64,000 bases of DNA from Taeniopygia guttata (lineage: Eukaryota; Chordata; Aves; Passeriformes; Estrildidae), in assembly GCF_048771995.1 (NCBI RefSeq), contig NC_133032.1:15008501-15072500 (forward strand), written 5' to 3'. Numbering within the stretch: position 1 is the stretch's first letter; every line of letters starts with the position of its first letter. The position numbers were made by a program, and so were the translations under genes. The notes under the pieces are model-generated. The model saw only the letters and a program-made list of their open reading frames with translations. It had not been told where the DNA came from and did no database searches. Shown piece after piece: positions 48,833-59,700 of this stretch.

Positions 48833-51800
48833 GTAAGTGACAACGCAACATCTCAGAAAGATGATTCAATATAACCAAATATGGTCTAGCTGAAAGTTCT
48901 GTTGCCTCTCCACTCACTGCAGAGGCATTTTTAATCTCACTGATGAAACACATTCACTCCTCAGTTCTGTCATTTCTCTCAGTTCAAAGATACTCTCTCC
49001 AGCAATGCTGCCCATTGCTTTCACCAACAGGATACCTAAAAATCTACTTCCTTGGTCTGTTAAAACCAGTTTGCTCCCAGGTGTGTTATTTAAACTCCTG
49101 GTGTAGTTGAAGAATGTCAGTGGAAGGAAGGTACTAACTGGTAGCAGAAAATTTTCTTGACAAATTCAGCTTACTCAACTAAAAATGGTTAATTCAGGGC
49201 CTCTGCAGTCCTCCTCTAGTAAAGAGAAGAGTATATTTTTGCATGCCTGGATAAGTCTGACATTTGCATTGTGCTCAACAATTGCACTGACTGCAACAGT
49301 TAAACACTTGCAATTTCAGCCAGTTTTGTTGGAGCTGTTACAGAGGTAACTCTCACTATCCCTATCATACACCTCTGAACACTCCTGTAATAGAGGAAGA
49401 GCTTAGCCTTGGTTACCTATGAGACTTCAGTGATGGGTTTGGCAAAGGCTAAAAAGATCTGCATGGTAAATATATTCAACTGTGGCAATACACATTTATC
49501 AGCATTGATAGCTCGGACTAAAAGGTTACCAAAGGGCATCACAGCACTTTAAGTACCAGTTGTAACACACAGTTATACCAACTATTCAATAGGCTTATTA
49601 ATAAGTTAAGTACCTAAAACAGTAAAACATGTGTCTTCTACCCAAAGATTTTTTCCTCAAAACTTGTAAAAGGCTTTTGGCCTTATCATGAGTATTCCAG
49701 ACCATTCTTGAATGCAGAGATTGAGAGCAAGTTTAACAAAAGTATCAGCACTTACCCCCTCCAGCAGGCTCTTGCTTCCAACTTGTAGAAAGCTACACAT
49801 TCTCAGCCAGGACAGCCACTACTAAGGCTTTCACCTCAGTGTGTACGACTGTTTATGGAGGCTGAGTGCTGGACTTTCAGCCTCTCCCCTCAGGCACAGG
49901 CTGTCATCAGCAAACTCTTGGAAACGTCACTATTTATCTAAAGTTCCTCGAGTAATTTCTAAAGGTAGTAAAGCAGTATTATCAATACACAGGGCTAAAC
50001 TAGTATCTTTAGAAGCATTGACTAATTCTACACATTTGGTTCAGACCTTTAGACCACAAACCAGAAAATCAGTCTTTCCACTTTTATGCAGACTATTTGA
50101 TTTTCACAAGAATACAAATGCATATTAGGAGCCTACATACCTCAGTGGATCTCGATAATAAAGCCCAGCATGGTGGCCCACATCTCCAAACAAAACAGTT
50201 TTCCTTTAACACTTTACCCATGCTCTTCAGCAAATTCTAACGTGTACAAAGTAGACCATCCAAGCAAACCCCAGGTAACTGTATTCATCTCACTGAAGCT
50301 TTTGCAGACTGTGTGCACACATGATATTCCAGCGTAAGATATTGCCATATACTGAAATAAATAGCTTTGCATTTCTCCTAGGGCTTTTTGGCTTGGTGAG
50401 CAATCCTGAAGGAACAGCACCTGTAGGACCCACTGACTGGCTGAGGATTGAAGACTTCCATTCTGTCCTGGATGTTAGCCTGCTGGGATTGATTGAAATC
50501 ACACTCAAGCTTCTGCCACTTCTGAAAAAAGCTGAGGGAAGAGTTGTCAATCTAATTAATGCCAAAGGTCTTATGGCTTTTGTAGGGGGTGGCTACAGTC
50601 TGTCCAAATGGGGAATGGAAGCTTTCTCTGACACCTTACGGTGAGTAGCCATGCATGCATGAATCCAAGAACAGATTCCAGACATGCTGAGGAAGGGTGA
50701 CTGTATGTTTTCCCATTTTTATTCCTCTCTGGAAATCTTGCCTAAAGGGGAAAGGGAAAATAAGAGGACTGGTCACTTTTTTAAGATTTCAGTCTCCAGT
50801 ACTATGGACAGACCCAGAAAGAAATTACACTTGGAAGATTTTCATGTCCCAGACAAGTTGTTAGTGTGCAGATTTCAGGCGTGTAAATCCAGTGCATACC
50901 TGAAAGTAAATAAAAAATATATCCTGGTCAGACATCAAGTTTCTCGGGAAAGTTATACTTGCCTGTATATTTTGCTCTCATTCTCCAAAACAATCTGAGC
51001 TGGGCAATTCCAGACAGCAACCACACTACCAAAGGTAATTGTAACTTCAGAAATTTAGGTTGAACACCCTTTGCTGAAACAGTTGTACTGCACTGCTTCT
51101 AGAAAGCTAAGGCCGAGCCCAGTGAATCAAGTCTTCATGAGTCAGAATGACTAGGAAAGCTGGTCTCAAACCATTATGAGTACTTACTTTAAAAAAGCAT
51201 ATACCCCAAAGAAATAGAAACTAATGGCTAATGTTACATGTGTTCCATTCCTTTATACACTGTAGAACATCACTGTCTGGGTCTCTTGAGCTGCCCAGCA
51301 AGACAAAGATGTCATTTTCACTCCAAAGGAGTTGCACTGCAACTTGAAATTACATAGAGGGAACTATACTATGAGGAATCTTTATTGCATTAACATTTAA
51401 TAATTCAACTATAGCCATTTAGCCATAGAATAGAAAATAAAGTTCTAATCCAATTGAAAACTTTTTTCACTTTTACTTTTTCTCAGACACCTAAATAATC
51501 TGCTGTTGCTGTGAACTAAAAGGATGCAACTATATATTAAATTGTCAAAAGTTTTAGTATGTTAATACATGACTAAGATGCACCTGGCTGTTACACCCTT
51601 TGCAAGAGTCCAACATAAACCACACAGAGAATTGTGAATCTACTTGACACTGCTTTTTTTTCCTCAGTTGTCTGTTCTGTTTACAGAACAAATACACTGC
51701 TATGAATCAAATTTGAACCTTTCAAAATAATTCTGATACAGGAAGATAATCAAATTCTCAAATATTCATGTGACAGATTTGCAACTTACTTATGATTCAT

Positions 51801-53092
51801 AGTTGTGCCATTATTGAGTGGTCAGGGAGATTACTGGGGTTTTTTTCCTTCTAGGATAGAAATGTGGCATTTTGGAGTGAAAGTAAGCATTGTTGAGCAT
51901 GGTTTCTTTAAGGCAGAAGATGTTAATTCAGATGCCATTGAGAAATACCTCCTCAGACTTTGGAACAGACTGACGCCTGAGATCAGGGACTCCTATGGAG
52001 AAGAATACTTAGTTGAATGTAAGTAGAAAAAGGATTGTATGAAAGCTCATAGGGGATATTATCAACATATATAAATACCTGAACTGAAGCTGTAAGACAA
52101 CAGAGACAAGCCCTTTTTAGTGTTGTTCAGGAACAGAACTCAAGGCAAAGGGCGCACACTGAAACACAGGACGTTCCAGCTGAACATTTCAGTGCGAGGG
52201 TGACTGAGGAGCAGCACAGGTTGCCCAGGGCAGTTGTGGAAACCCTCTCTTTGGAGATATTCAAAACCATCTGGATACGTCCTGTACAGCCTGGTCTAGG
52301 TGACTCAGCTTAAGTAGTGGGGCTTGGTGCCAGAGGTCTCCTTCAACTTCAACCTATATATGATTCTGTGAACATTTACTAGACATCATTAATGCTCATT
52401 AAGAACCCATCACTGACTGTTATTCACTATGTGTATGTTAGATGAGGCCTGAGATATTAGTTCACACATGAGACTAGTGAGATATGAACTCATGCTACCT
52501 TTCCTTGTCCCGCATAGGTAGGATGCCCAGTGGGAATGAGCTGCTATGGCCATATGCTTTGTTTATTGCTTATTGGCATCTGAAAAGTTAGTGCAGTGTG
52601 ACACAGAACATACTGTATGGAACTTCTGGCTGACAGTATGGGACAGGGAGGTTTTTGCTTATTGGGCTTGTGGGTTTCGCAGCCTATATTGTCTCTGCTT
52701 TGCTGTAGCTATACTGCTCTTAGGACTTGAGACAGTCATTTAAAGCAAGCCTGAAGCTGCAGCCAAACCTTTGGATATAAAGAACACTCTTGCAGAGATG
52801 TTGCATATAAATGCTTTCAGGATTATTTTTTTTGTTTACAGATATAAAAGCCCAAAGATCATCAGTGAAAAGACTGTGTGACTATGATATTTCTAATGTC
52901 ATAAAATGCATGGAACATGCCCTGATAGCAAAGTACCCCAGGATACGATACAGAGCTGGATGGGATGCAAAGTTCTTCTGGCTGTTTCTCTCCTATGCCC
53001 CAAGCTGTCTGTCTGATATGCTGTTGCGTATTACACTTCCAGCTCCAGCAGAGAGCAGGAGACCTGTTCATGGAGTTCTAATGAATGTCTAG
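48502..53092 (+). CDS. DHRS9: DHRS9-like short-chain dehydrogenase/reductase, four exons, degenerate active site
   Basis: The position between ABCB11 and LRP2 and the plus strand match DHRS9, a microsomal retinol/3-alpha-hydroxysteroid dehydrogenase of the SDR9C family. The spliced frame is open through four exons with canonical sites, and two internal exons of 259 and 164 nt are typical of the family. Visible motifs: N-terminal hydrophobic anchor (AVLASILSLIIYWII), cofactor glycine motif TGCDTGLG, ACATEKG, and YSLSK holding the catalytic Tyr and Lys. But the NNAG motif reads SNPE, the catalytic Asn (VNLFG in human) reads VSLLG, and the catalytic Ser region reads NLINAKG instead of NVSSVGG. 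No ATG precedes the anchor in its exon. It could be a divergent DHRS9 orthologue, a lineage-specific paralogue that became a pseudoenzyme, or a young pseudogene. About 326 residues from the ATA at 48526, close to the 319 of human DHRS9. Confidence 0.8.
48833..50381 (+). other. first intron of the DHRS9-like gene
   Basis: 1.5 kb with no supported feature. Confidence 0.85.
50382..50640 (+). CDS. DHRS9: DHRS9-like exon B: catalytic region
   Basis: 259 nt. It codes LFGLVSNPEGTAPVGPTDWL and DVSLLGLIEITLKLLPLLKK, then RVVNLINAKGLMAFVGGGYS. Human DHRS9 has LWGLINNAG, EVNLFGL and VINVSSVGG at the matching places. Tyr and Lys of YSLSK are kept. Acceptor TTTCTCCTAG; donor GTGAGT. Confidence 0.9.
50641..51854 (+). 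other. second intron of the DHRS9-like gene
   Basis: 1.2 kb with no supported feature. Confidence 0.85.
51855..52018 (+). CDS. DHRS9: DHRS9-like exon C
   Basis: 164 nt. It codes IEMWHFGVKVSIVEHGFFKA and WNRLTPEIRDSYGEEYLVE. The family motif after the substrate loop, IEPGLFKT in human, is VEHGFFKA here, so the conserved Pro-Gly is His-Gly. Acceptor TTCCTTCTAG; donor GTAAGT. Confidence 0.9.
52150..52372 (+). mobile_element. CR1 LINE 3'-end fragment
   Basis: About 220 nt matching the CR1 3' end: GAGCAGCACAGGTTGCCCAG, then the stretch leading to CTCCTTCAACTTCAACC, and the terminal TGATTCTGTGAA. It is 5'-truncated, as most CR1 copies are, and lies in sense orientation in the last intron of the DHRS9-like gene. 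Confidence 0.88.
52842..53092 (+). CDS. DHRS9: DHRS9-like exon D: C terminus and stop
   Basis: It codes IKAQRSSVKRLCDYDISNVI, KCMEHALIAKYPRIRYRAGW and DAKFFWLFLSYAPSCLSDML, ending MNV with TAG at 53090-53092. CMEHAL and YRAGWDAKFFW match the human CMDHAL and YAAGKDAKIFW. Acceptor TTGTTTACAG. Confidence 0.92.
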
Positions 53093-53118
53093 TATTAACA
53101 CAGTATCAGCTGTGCAGA

Positions 53119-53124
53119 AATAAA
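53119..53124 (+). terminator. AATAAA polyadenylation signal of the DHRS9-like gene
   Basis: First AATAAA after the stop, 27 nt downstream, so the 3'UTR would be very short. Downstream GT-rich support is weak. Confidence 0.4.
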
Positions 53125-55268
53125 TATCTACCCTATCAAAACTAGATATCCTCTTCTATCCAGTTACTAGATTGTGAAAATTCTTTTCAGAAGACACTTT
53201 CTCCATCCCTCACCCCACCTTACCTGAAATTTTGAGTTCATAGCTAGGCTTGTAAATCCAGCACGTTTTTGAAGGCTGTTGCTCAGAAATTATACCTCTA
53301 TAGGATCTGCATTCATAAAATTTTCAACTACAAAGCTAGTTAATACTATTCACACAAGACATGAAGTCAAATAATAATGACGTCCAGCTATTGCAGCATA
53401 TTCCAGAAATTACAGTTATAGTATCTGACCCCTTGATTATTCAATTCTGCAGGAAAAAAAACCACAAGCAATTTTACAGATATGCAATTCTAAGGGAAAT
53501 CAAAACTCTACTGTTTTATACAAACAGAATATCGAAATGCAAACTTTAACTGTCTTCCTAATATTAGTATAGTTTATGGGGAAAATACAAAAACAATGTG
53601 TATTTGTATTTCCTTCATCCTCAGTGTTCTGCAAGTTAAAATTATTATTATTTAACTTATCAGATGAAATAGGTCATTAGAGTAGGCCATAGCAAATTCT
53701 TTCTGTTGTACAGAGTGTGTTCAGAATGGCAAAACGTTAGCTGACATTACTGTGCCTTTTGTACACTATTTCTATCTCTTAATCTGTTGGCCAGAGGCTC
53801 ACCAACTGGTGCTCCTAGAGATATTAAAATTGAAGGGGTAAAGGTTTTATTTGCAGAAGTGCTGTGCTGGTGATTAATCATTAATGTGCAATTCAATTAA
53901 GCTTAAAAAAGCTTCTGACCATGTGCAGGTCAGAACTCCAAACTAAGAAGTTTCATCACTGTGTGTGAGAGGGCATGCGTGTGCATTTGCAATGAGCAAA
54001 AAAAGCACAGTATGTAAAAAGTGCTAGTAACCTTTAAGTATTTAATTGAAGTTCTATTCTCTAGCAAATGACTTCAAGAATAAATTTATTTTACTTCATT
54101 TCACAATAAATACCTGCAGAGAGAGAAATCTTTCTATCTGGTCTGGCAACTCTAAAGAGAATGTACATGAAAAAAATTAATGGTATAATTTATCAGCATA
54201 GTTGCAGCATACAGACAGTTGTTAAAAATCTCTAAGAGTCAGATTTCTTTGAAACAGAATGAGTCCAAAATTTAAAAATTCAAGCAGGGACTGTCCTGAT
54301 AAGGGAAAAAGAATACAAGTGAAAAACGAAATTATCAGTATAATCTAAAACTTCTGTTGTACAAAGTACCAAAGTCTAAATTTTACATAATCAGAAGGGT
54401 ACACTGATGAAGAGTACATAATCAGAAGGGTACTCAGTAGCTATGCTACTGAGAGGAGGAGTCCCAGTTGAAGCTTAGGAATCCTTCACCATCAGATATG
54501 CTAAACAACTAAACCTACATACTACCTAACAGCAGAGTAACCCAGAACTGTTTTCTTCCATATCTGAAAAGTTAAAACTATTACAGGGGTAAAAAAAATA
54601 TTGCTGATACATGGTTCACATATTAGCAGTTTTCACCAACACTGGTTCCAAATCTTTGACAAAAACTATTCCCAAAACTGACACTAGTTATTCTCGTGGC
54701 ATGTGACTGCAGGCAAGTCTTTTAGAAGAGTCAGCTCTGCCTTCTCCCTTTAAAACCCTGTGAATTCTTTCCTTAAGAACAGCACCTTGCATCTCGAATA
54801 AATCCTTACTGATATGTCTGCTGTGTTGCAGACTCTAAGGAATTTTCTACATTAATGCACTCAGAAAAAAACTCTTTTAAAAACACATAATGTGCTTAAA
54901 AAAAAAAAAAAGCAAAGCATCATATTCTGATATCAGATATGAAAGGTAATTGAAATAAGGTTTTAATCACTTATGTCCATACTATCTTGATTGTCAGTCC
55001 CTCAATAGTAAGTTTCCTGTTTCAAGGGCCAGTTTACTGAATACGTGTAATAGGGCAGCTTTCACACTTACAGACATACAATGTCAAAGACAGCATCTTA
55101 CAGGAAGAACTTTAGACAGTTATGTGAAGCAGTAAGCACTATTCTTGTTTTACTATATCTAAAGCATTGTTGTTTTCATCTCAGAGTGCACGGAAGTCTC
55201 CACAACTGAAAAAAAGTACATAGAGTCTTGACACAAATTATGGAATAGGAATATGATAAAATAATATG
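53125..55268. other. intergenic space between the DHRS9-like gene and LRP2 (tail to tail)
   Basis: About 2.1 kb of AT-rich DNA. A 19-bp direct repeat (TACATAATCAGAAGGGTAC) occurs at 54384-54402 and 54415-54433. No gene is visible. Confidence 0.7.
54384..54433. repeat. 19-bp direct repeat
   Basis: TACATAATCAGAAGGGTAC occurs twice, 31 bp apart start to start, in the intergenic space between the DHRS9-like gene and LRP2. Confidence 0.95.
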
Positions 55269-55274
55269 TTTATT
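55269..55274 (-). terminator. candidate LRP2 polyadenylation signal (AATAAA)
   Basis: TTTATT on the plus strand, about 1.3 kb past the LRP2 stop codon; a 3'UTR of that size is usual for LRP2. A nearer ATTAAA at 56265-56270 is an alternative. Confidence 0.35.
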
Positions 55275-56607
55275 AAACTTATTCAGCAGCATCATTTTCC
55301 AGTTGTCTTTTCTAATCAAAGTATGTTACAATGTAATTACAAGCATTCTAATTAGAAATAGTATATATTTTGAGAATTTATATATAAAACAATCAAATAG
55401 CAATCAAATAGCAAAAGTCTCAATCATTATAAATTCAGGAATCTTTTGTATGAGTAGCTAGCCAGGAATGCTGAAGAACATGGTCCTGTAATCGGAGTTT
55501 TCTCAAATGGTTCATGTTGTGGAAGCTATCTTGGCTAATTAATAGAAAAGCTAAAAAGTTCAACAGTATATTCTGATAGAAGGTTAGAAGAACAACCAGA
55601 TAACCACAAAGACTGCATTAGTAAAAATTGTTTCCCTTTCTATTAATATCCACCTCATGAAATAAATAGTCAATAAAATTAAATTTTCACATTTAAAAAA
55701 AACCTGAAGAATTTCTGAAATGAACCAGTATCTTTCATATTTTGCTGTTTGGAAATAACTGCTACAGAAACCTAGCTACTTCATAGTACAAATTAGTTCC
55801 AGAGACTCCAGCCAAGAACAGAGGTATTCCATTGATGAGCAAAAGAAAAGCTCATTAAGTAGTTGTGGCACTAAAATCTAAATATATCCAATCTTCATAG
55901 GAACACTACTAATGGAATTGTGTTAATTGGAACCTAGAGGAAAAGTATGTGTCTTATAGATTAAGAGGAAATTACATCAGGCAATTAAAGTATTGTAAGA
56001 ACAACATTTTGCACAGGTAACTAATCAGCATAATAATGCTGCATTGACTCTTTCATCTTTTGTTTAACACAAGATGGAGAGATACCCATTTTTATATACA
56101 GTACTATATAAAATAGGTGGCAAGGATGCCCAGAGCACCAGCAGAATTTTCAAAAGGTGCTGTTATATAAGGTACACTCTAAAGACCCTGTAAATCAGTC
56201 ATGTTCCTTTATGTGCCTGTTTGGTTCTCTTTTTTTTTTCAGTTTTAAGCATTTATATAATTAATTTAATTCTAAATATATGACCAATTCCATACAAATT
56301 TCTACTAGCAACATCACTGAACAAGATAATCTTAGAAAAATTTACAAATGTACAATATATTTATAACATTACTTTCAGACAGCTTCAGTGCAAAGATATA
56401 CATATAGTACATCACGATAATTGTTCATAAAAATAGAAATTGGCATTTGTCAAAAAAACAAGGCATAGTTTCAATGTACGTCTCCAGCCACTCGCTAAGA
56501 GATGTAGATATTTTTATAAAGCATTTGAATGTGAACCTTACACTTCTTTTTATAAAAAATATATGTGCAAATGGATGTGTCTAATTTTCCCTAAATGAGT
56601 TACCTAG

Positions 56608-56769
56608 TTACACCACAGAGTCCTCTTTAACAAGGCTGGCGGTGTCTTTAAATGTATCCTCTGTTGCCGTGTAAGCTATTGGTTGGTCTCTCTTCAGAAT
56701 AATCTTGGGAGGCAGTGAAGGAGAATGGGTAGGGACATTTTCTGTGTCCTGTTGCTGGTCCTTTTCCAT
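56608..56769 (-). CDS. LRP2: LRP2 terminal exon: C terminus and stop
   Basis: It codes [20 protein letters not shown], then [20 protein letters not shown] and a final V; TAA at 56610-56608. The proline-rich SH3-type stretch is shorter than in human. Acceptor ATGTTGCAG. The 3'UTR runs leftward. Confidence 0.95.
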   Translation of the reverse strand: MEKDQQQDTENVPTHSPSLPPKIILKRDQPIAYTATEDTFKDTASLVKEDSVV

Positions 56770-59700
56770 CTGCAACATGAAAATAAAACCTTACATTCAA
56801 ATGCACCATACATCCAACATTAGCTTTCAGAAACGGTAAATAAATATTCCTAAAGTTAAATATCATGGTATAAATTATTTCTGCAAAACACCACCTGTAA
56901 CAAAATGAAATGCTAATTTCACCTTAGATAGTACAGCTGAGTAAAAACAATACTAGAAACTTACTCCATACACTAGAACTTCTACTTTAATGCTTAATGA
57001 GAGGAGCAGCTGTGCCACCTGAGCTGAGCCTGCTCAACACCTCATTGTGCATGACATTTAGTAACCTCTGACAACCACTTCAGTCCCTAACCTGAACTGG
57101 AATTTCTGTGCTGTTCCACATAGCAGCAGAATCTACCAAAAATCTTTATCCTGAAAGCAAGAACAAAGTCCATCAGTACATTAGCTGAAAATAGAATTCT
57201 ATAATATAAACAATACCTCTGCATATATTGGGTTTTCAAAATTAGTGTTTTGTTTCTTTTTTCTCTTGAAGAAACTCCACTTTGATTCCTGAAACATAAA
57301 AATTATTAGAACATCACACATTTTTCTTGAAACTTCTCTGGAAACTGCCATTACAGTGTTGGATTCCATTTGACTGCTACACCAGTGACTTCACATGGAT
57401 GTTCTTATATCACTATGTTGTAATTCTAAGCATGGAGCCCAAATTACTTTTTTTGTTAGATTACCAAGTTATTTTACCTAAAGAAGTATTCACTAAAGAT
57501 TAGGCAACAAGAATTACTGAATTACTTCACAAAAGCCTATATTCCAGACAAGTATATCAGAAAGGAAAAAACTGTCTTGAAAACAACATAAGCGAAATTA
57601 TTGAGGGACATGAAACTACAATAAGTTGACTGCATCTCCCTAGCAATTCAATTTTTCTGATCTGGAGCAGAAAACAAACAAGGCAGCCCTAGAGCATATT
57701 TATTTCTTACCGGAGGGGCATCTGTACTCTGAGGGGTTTCCTTTGGGCTGGTCCTTCCTGTGGTAGAGATCACAGAGGAATACACAGGATTTTCAAAATT
57801 TTCATTCTCCTCACTTCCAGCTGCTGCTACCTGCAGGAGAAGAAAGAAAATCAACATTCTTCAAAGAAGAAAAGGTGGACATAAGGGAAAATGAAAGGTA
57901 AAAGTCAAGCAAAAATTTATCTTACAAGTGTTGGCTGAATGACTGTAACTGCACCAGCTGTGCTGGCTCCACCATCTCTGGTTGTATACATTGGATTTTC
58001 AAATGTGATTGGTTGTTTCCCCGACTCCACTGCAAAGTTTTCATTCTGTGAAGGAAAAAACCCAACAACTGCAGTGGAATAAACACCTCCATACTCCTAG
58101 GAGTTAATATGTAATCAAACTCTTCATCTTGGAGGACAACACATTTACTTTCACATAGGCTTAGACAAAACCTTTATCTATTAAAATCACAATGTCAATT
58201 TACTTTTACTCCCTGACTTGGCAGTTTGGATTACTGATTGTTCCAATACTATCCCATTTTCTGGATGGACAAAAATCCCTATACACATTTTAATACTTGA
58301 TTCAAAGTATTTTATGATGAGGAAAGATGACTTTCACAAATCATCCCTTCAACAGGGAAAAGATACCAAAGGAAAAAAAAAATCAAATAAATATTTTAAT
58401 TTAGAGACTTCAACACGACATACAAATTAATAAGCAGTAACTGATATACAAAAGAATAAGATTCATTCATTTTGTCCCAGCAAGGAGATTGCTGTATTTT
58501 TTGAGACAAAGCAATGTGTCCCCTCAGTTATATCAGATAAGTTACATCAGGTAGGAGGATAATAAAAACAAAACCCCATCCAGATGCACTTATCCTCCTC
58601 TTTGACACAGCCTCACGACAGAACCAGCAAGTAGCACAGGAACAGTACAGCAGCTAGTTCCTTAAACCTGCCTCATTTTCACAAACCACTGCTTCATGCA
58701 CAGCGGACTCATGCTTTTTGCTACCAGAATATGGCTTTTTAGAACACAGTAAACTCTTGTCAGCTCCCTCAAACTAGATTGATTAAGAATAGCCTCATGG
58801 AAAAATACTCAAAATCTACTCATACATATATGATGTTTAAATTTTAGGAGGCACATGCCACAGTTCTTCACTGCTGCACACCAAACCCTTTGAATCCTTT
58901 CCCAGTGAACATAACAATTTTTTCGTTTATACTGTGATTACATAGAGAGAACCAACACCACATAAGTAGAGATAGTCTGTATCCAGATCTGTTATTGGCA
59001 ACGTATTAACTGCATTGCTTGAGCTTCAGTATGTCAATATCAAGCCAGAAAATGTCAAGTACAGCCAAGTTCTTTGTGCATGAAGAAGATGTGGGGTAAT
59101 ATACAAGCTTAAAGCTATTTTTCCAGTATTTACCAAAATGCTCATGTGGATGTTTTGTTACACAAGCTGCCTAATTTTAACAATTACTGTGTTTCTTCAT
59201 CTAGGCAAAGGTCACACTAGGAGCTTATCTTCTTTAGCTCTTTCATTTCATATCCACCATCAGTTTAGGGAGCTTCCACCTTATACGTGGCAGCAAGTAC
59301 TTACTATTCAAACATATCCATGATCTGTTTCCTAGAAGTAAAAGTCATTTGTACATTGTACTTCTTATGGTAAATGGGAATAACACAGGGATCTGCTGTT
59401 TCTCAGATGTGTATAACAAAATATGGATGAAGTAGAGTTACACTTTATGATGTCCCCATAACTGTTAAACATTATTTGTTTAAACTTCATAAATTAAGAA
59501 ATTTCCAAACATATACTGTATTGCATAAAATAGTGATTAGGAGTGAGTTTCACCTCCGAATGCTCTAACATACCATCTGGTTTTGAAAACTACACATTTT
59601 AAACTGTTCTATGGAGCACAAAGGTCCCAAAAAATTCCATGTTACAATGCTGTCATTTGTCTACTCATTCCCTTTATATCCCATGAACGTACTAAAGACA

